The notes under the pieces: model-generated
The model's database searches: none
Seen by the model: the letters and a program-made list of their open reading frames with translations, nothing else
Told to the model about the DNA's origin: nothing
Shown: positions 30,673 through 31,890 of the stretch, piece after piece
Position numbering within the stretch: the stretch's first letter is position 1
Layout of the letters: the number at the start of each line of letters is the position of its first letter
Made by a program: the position numbers and the translations under genes
Source of the DNA: Bacillota bacterium
GTDB taxonomy: Bacteria; Bacillota; Bacilli; Paenibacillales; Paenibacillaceae
Length of the DNA stretch: 31,890 nucleotides
Reading direction: 5' to 3'
NCBI GenBank assembly: GCA_023386495.1
Contig: JAEWJS010000051.1
Location: 1 to 31,890 of the forward strand

Positions 30673-31473
30673 CTATTCGATCGATTGCACGATTCGCTGC
30701 GCGATCGCGGCATAGCCGGCGCCGTTCGGGTGGAAGCGGTCGCCGGACAGATGGCTCTCAATTGTCTGCTCGAACAAGTCGTATGTCGGCACCAGCGTCG
30801 CGCTCGGATACCGGCTGAGCAGCCGGTAAGCGCCGGCATTCCATGCTTGTACCGTCTCGCTCCCCGCCCGCAGCTCGGGCACGCCGTAGAACGGGTTATA
30901 GAGCCCTGCGTAGATGATCCGCGCATCCGGGTTGATCGCATGAAGCTGCGTCAGGATGCGGTCCAGCCGTCCCAGTCCTTCGCTGATGAATTCGTCCGCC
31001 AGCTCGGTCTGAATGCCTTGCGGCGTATGCAGCGCGCCTTGCGCGGATCGGAATAGATCGTTGCCGCCGATCGTGAGCAGGATCAGGTTCGCCTGCCGGA
31101 TCGCGTCCGCGTAGCTGCTATTGTCCGTCAGCGTATCCGCTAGCTGATCGGCGCGCAGGCCGCCGACGCCCAGATTGTTGACGAGCGTGACCGGCATGCC
31201 GGTCTTGTCCCGTAGCAGCTTCACGGTCTTCTTCACGTAGCCCTCGCCGGCATCGTCGCCCGTGCCCTGCGTGAGCGAATCGCCAAGCGCCACGATCCGA
31301 TAGCCGTCCTTGGGCCGATGGGCCGCGCTATCGTCGGTTGTCCGCGCGGGGGCGAATGGGCTGATCTTGGGGAACAGCATGTCATTGACCGCATAGCCGA
31401 AGCCGGCCAGGAACAACAGCGTCGCGAGCAGCGAGATCGTTCCCACGATGCGCCAGATTGCCTTGGTGCCCAT
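30673..31473 (-). CDS. SGNH/GDSL-family hydrolase, membrane-anchored
   Basis: The 266-residue protein has an N-terminal membrane anchor or signal (IVGTISLLATLLFLAGFGYAV), then an SGNH fold: Ser66 in ALGDSLTQG, Gly in NNLGVGGLRADQL, Asn138 in TIGGNDLF, and the Asp245/His248 pair in GDRFHPN. Such enzymes are esterases or lipases acting on lipids, lysophospholipids or acetylated sugars; the TesA/YpmR-like type seems nearest. AAGGAGGG lies about 12 nt before the ATG. It is the first gene of the operon with the ABC exporter; its active site would face outside the membrane. Confidence 0.9.
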   Translation of the reverse strand: MGTKAIWRIVGTISLLATLLFLAGFGYAVNDMLFPKISPFAPARTTDDSAAHRPKDGYRIVALGDSLTQGTGDDAGEGYVKKTVKLLRDKTGMPVTLVNNLGVGGLRADQLADTLTDNSSYADAIRQANLILLTIGGNDLFRSAQGALHTPQGIQTELADEFISEGLGRLDRILTQLHAINPDARIIYAGLYNPFYGVPELRAGSETVQAWNAGAYRLLSRYPSATLVPTYDLFEQTIESHLSGDRFHPNGAGYAAIAQRIVQSIE

Positions 31474-31890
31474 GGACAGTTGACCCTCCTTTCGGCTTGG
31501 TCATTGGATAGCAATGGTGTCTTCTCTTCTCGGCTTCTCTTTACACACGTCCAGCGGGTCGAAGGAAGTCTCCCCCCACGGCTGATCGTTGACCTTATTT
31601 ACGTTTGTCAGGAATCTTAGGCCGTCAATAGGAAAATAACGAAGCTTTGGCGCTAATAAGGTACAGTGACTGCGCTATAATTTGCAGTATCCCCTTCGTG
31701 CATAGGCAACAATGCACATATTCGCTAAATAGAGAACATCCATTCGCAAATTAGCGAATATCTATCCTTATTTGCTTAGAACGAGCCTACAGGACAAAAT
31801 TAACGCATTGTACATACCTTAACAGCGCAATTGTTTCGCTAAATCCAAATTCTGCTGATTCGGAGGCTCGGTGGGCGGGTGCTCGGTGGG
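31474..31890. other. Non-coding region upstream of the SGNH operon, to the window end
   Basis: No supported ORF. The first ~150 bp should carry the SGNH promoter (no convincing -35/-10 seen). Then follows copy 2 of the interspersed element and, at the very end, a G-rich stretch with GCTCGGTGGG repeated twice (31864-31889). Confidence 0.7.
31641..31845. repeat. Interspersed ~200-bp GCGCTAAT element, copy 2
   Basis: Collinear with copy 1 at 5680-5884 in the same orientation. In the best part (31722-31755 against 5758-5791) 28 of 34 positions agree by hand count; the words TTAACAGCG and TTCGCTA occur 16 bp apart in both. Some small palindromes are kept in changed form (TTCGCaaattaGCGAA here, CGCTAATTAGCG there). 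Confidence 0.75.

Overview
The window looks like a chromosomal segment of a GC-rich, spore-forming Firmicute of the Paenibacillaceae (Paenibacillus/Cohnella type). The reasons are a clear CotE spore-coat gene, strong AGGAGG-type ribosome binding sites on almost every gene, frequent GTG and TTG starts, and a parE-parC pair in low-GC Gram-positive arrangement. No tRNA, rRNA, insertion sequence, integrase, prophage or CRISPR array was recognised. This is mostly core chromosome with ordinary operons.

Left part (1-8000). A phiEco32-like amidoligase gene runs off the left edge, directly downstream of cotE. Next comes a YqjA/ArAE-type membrane protein, followed by a three-gene ABC importer (NMT1/THI5-like lipoprotein, ATPase, permease). 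Upstream of the importer is an 820-bp non-coding stretch with three unrelated repeat classes: a period-7 G-rich tract, a ~200-bp interspersed element, and short tandem or direct repeats. An M32 metallocarboxypeptidase with its own terminator follows.

Middle part (7900-16900). Small housekeeping and accessory genes occur here: a YqkB-type HesB-like protein, a beta-carbonic anhydrase, a DUF309 protein, a small membrane protein with a YxcD-like partner, and a secreted GH18 protein with six N-terminal repeats. These are followed by a racemase-family protein lacking the first catalytic cysteine, a nitroreductase, a DUF3231 gene remnant with an internal deletion, a membrane-anchored GGDEF protein, a cold-shock gene with a long structured leader, and an XRE regulator with a palindromic operator inside its promoter.

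Right part (16900-31890). A two-component system is arranged divergently. The lipoprotein-type 7TMR-DISM histidine kinase lies with a PAP2 phosphatase on the minus strand. The OmpR-type regulator leads a tightly coupled plus-strand operon (methyltransferase, RluA pseudouridine synthase, CapA). A MarR gene and a 57-residue ORF diverge, then come parC and parE (topoisomerase IV), then an ABC-2 exporter with an SGNH hydrolase at the head of its operon. The last 270 bp hold a second, diverged copy of the ~200-bp element seen near 5.7 kb.

The best candidates for something undescribed are the ~200-bp interspersed element (two collinear copies in one window), the amidoligase beside cotE, the racemase with an altered active site, and several RNA or operator structures (GH18 leader hairpin, cspA leader, XRE palindrome).
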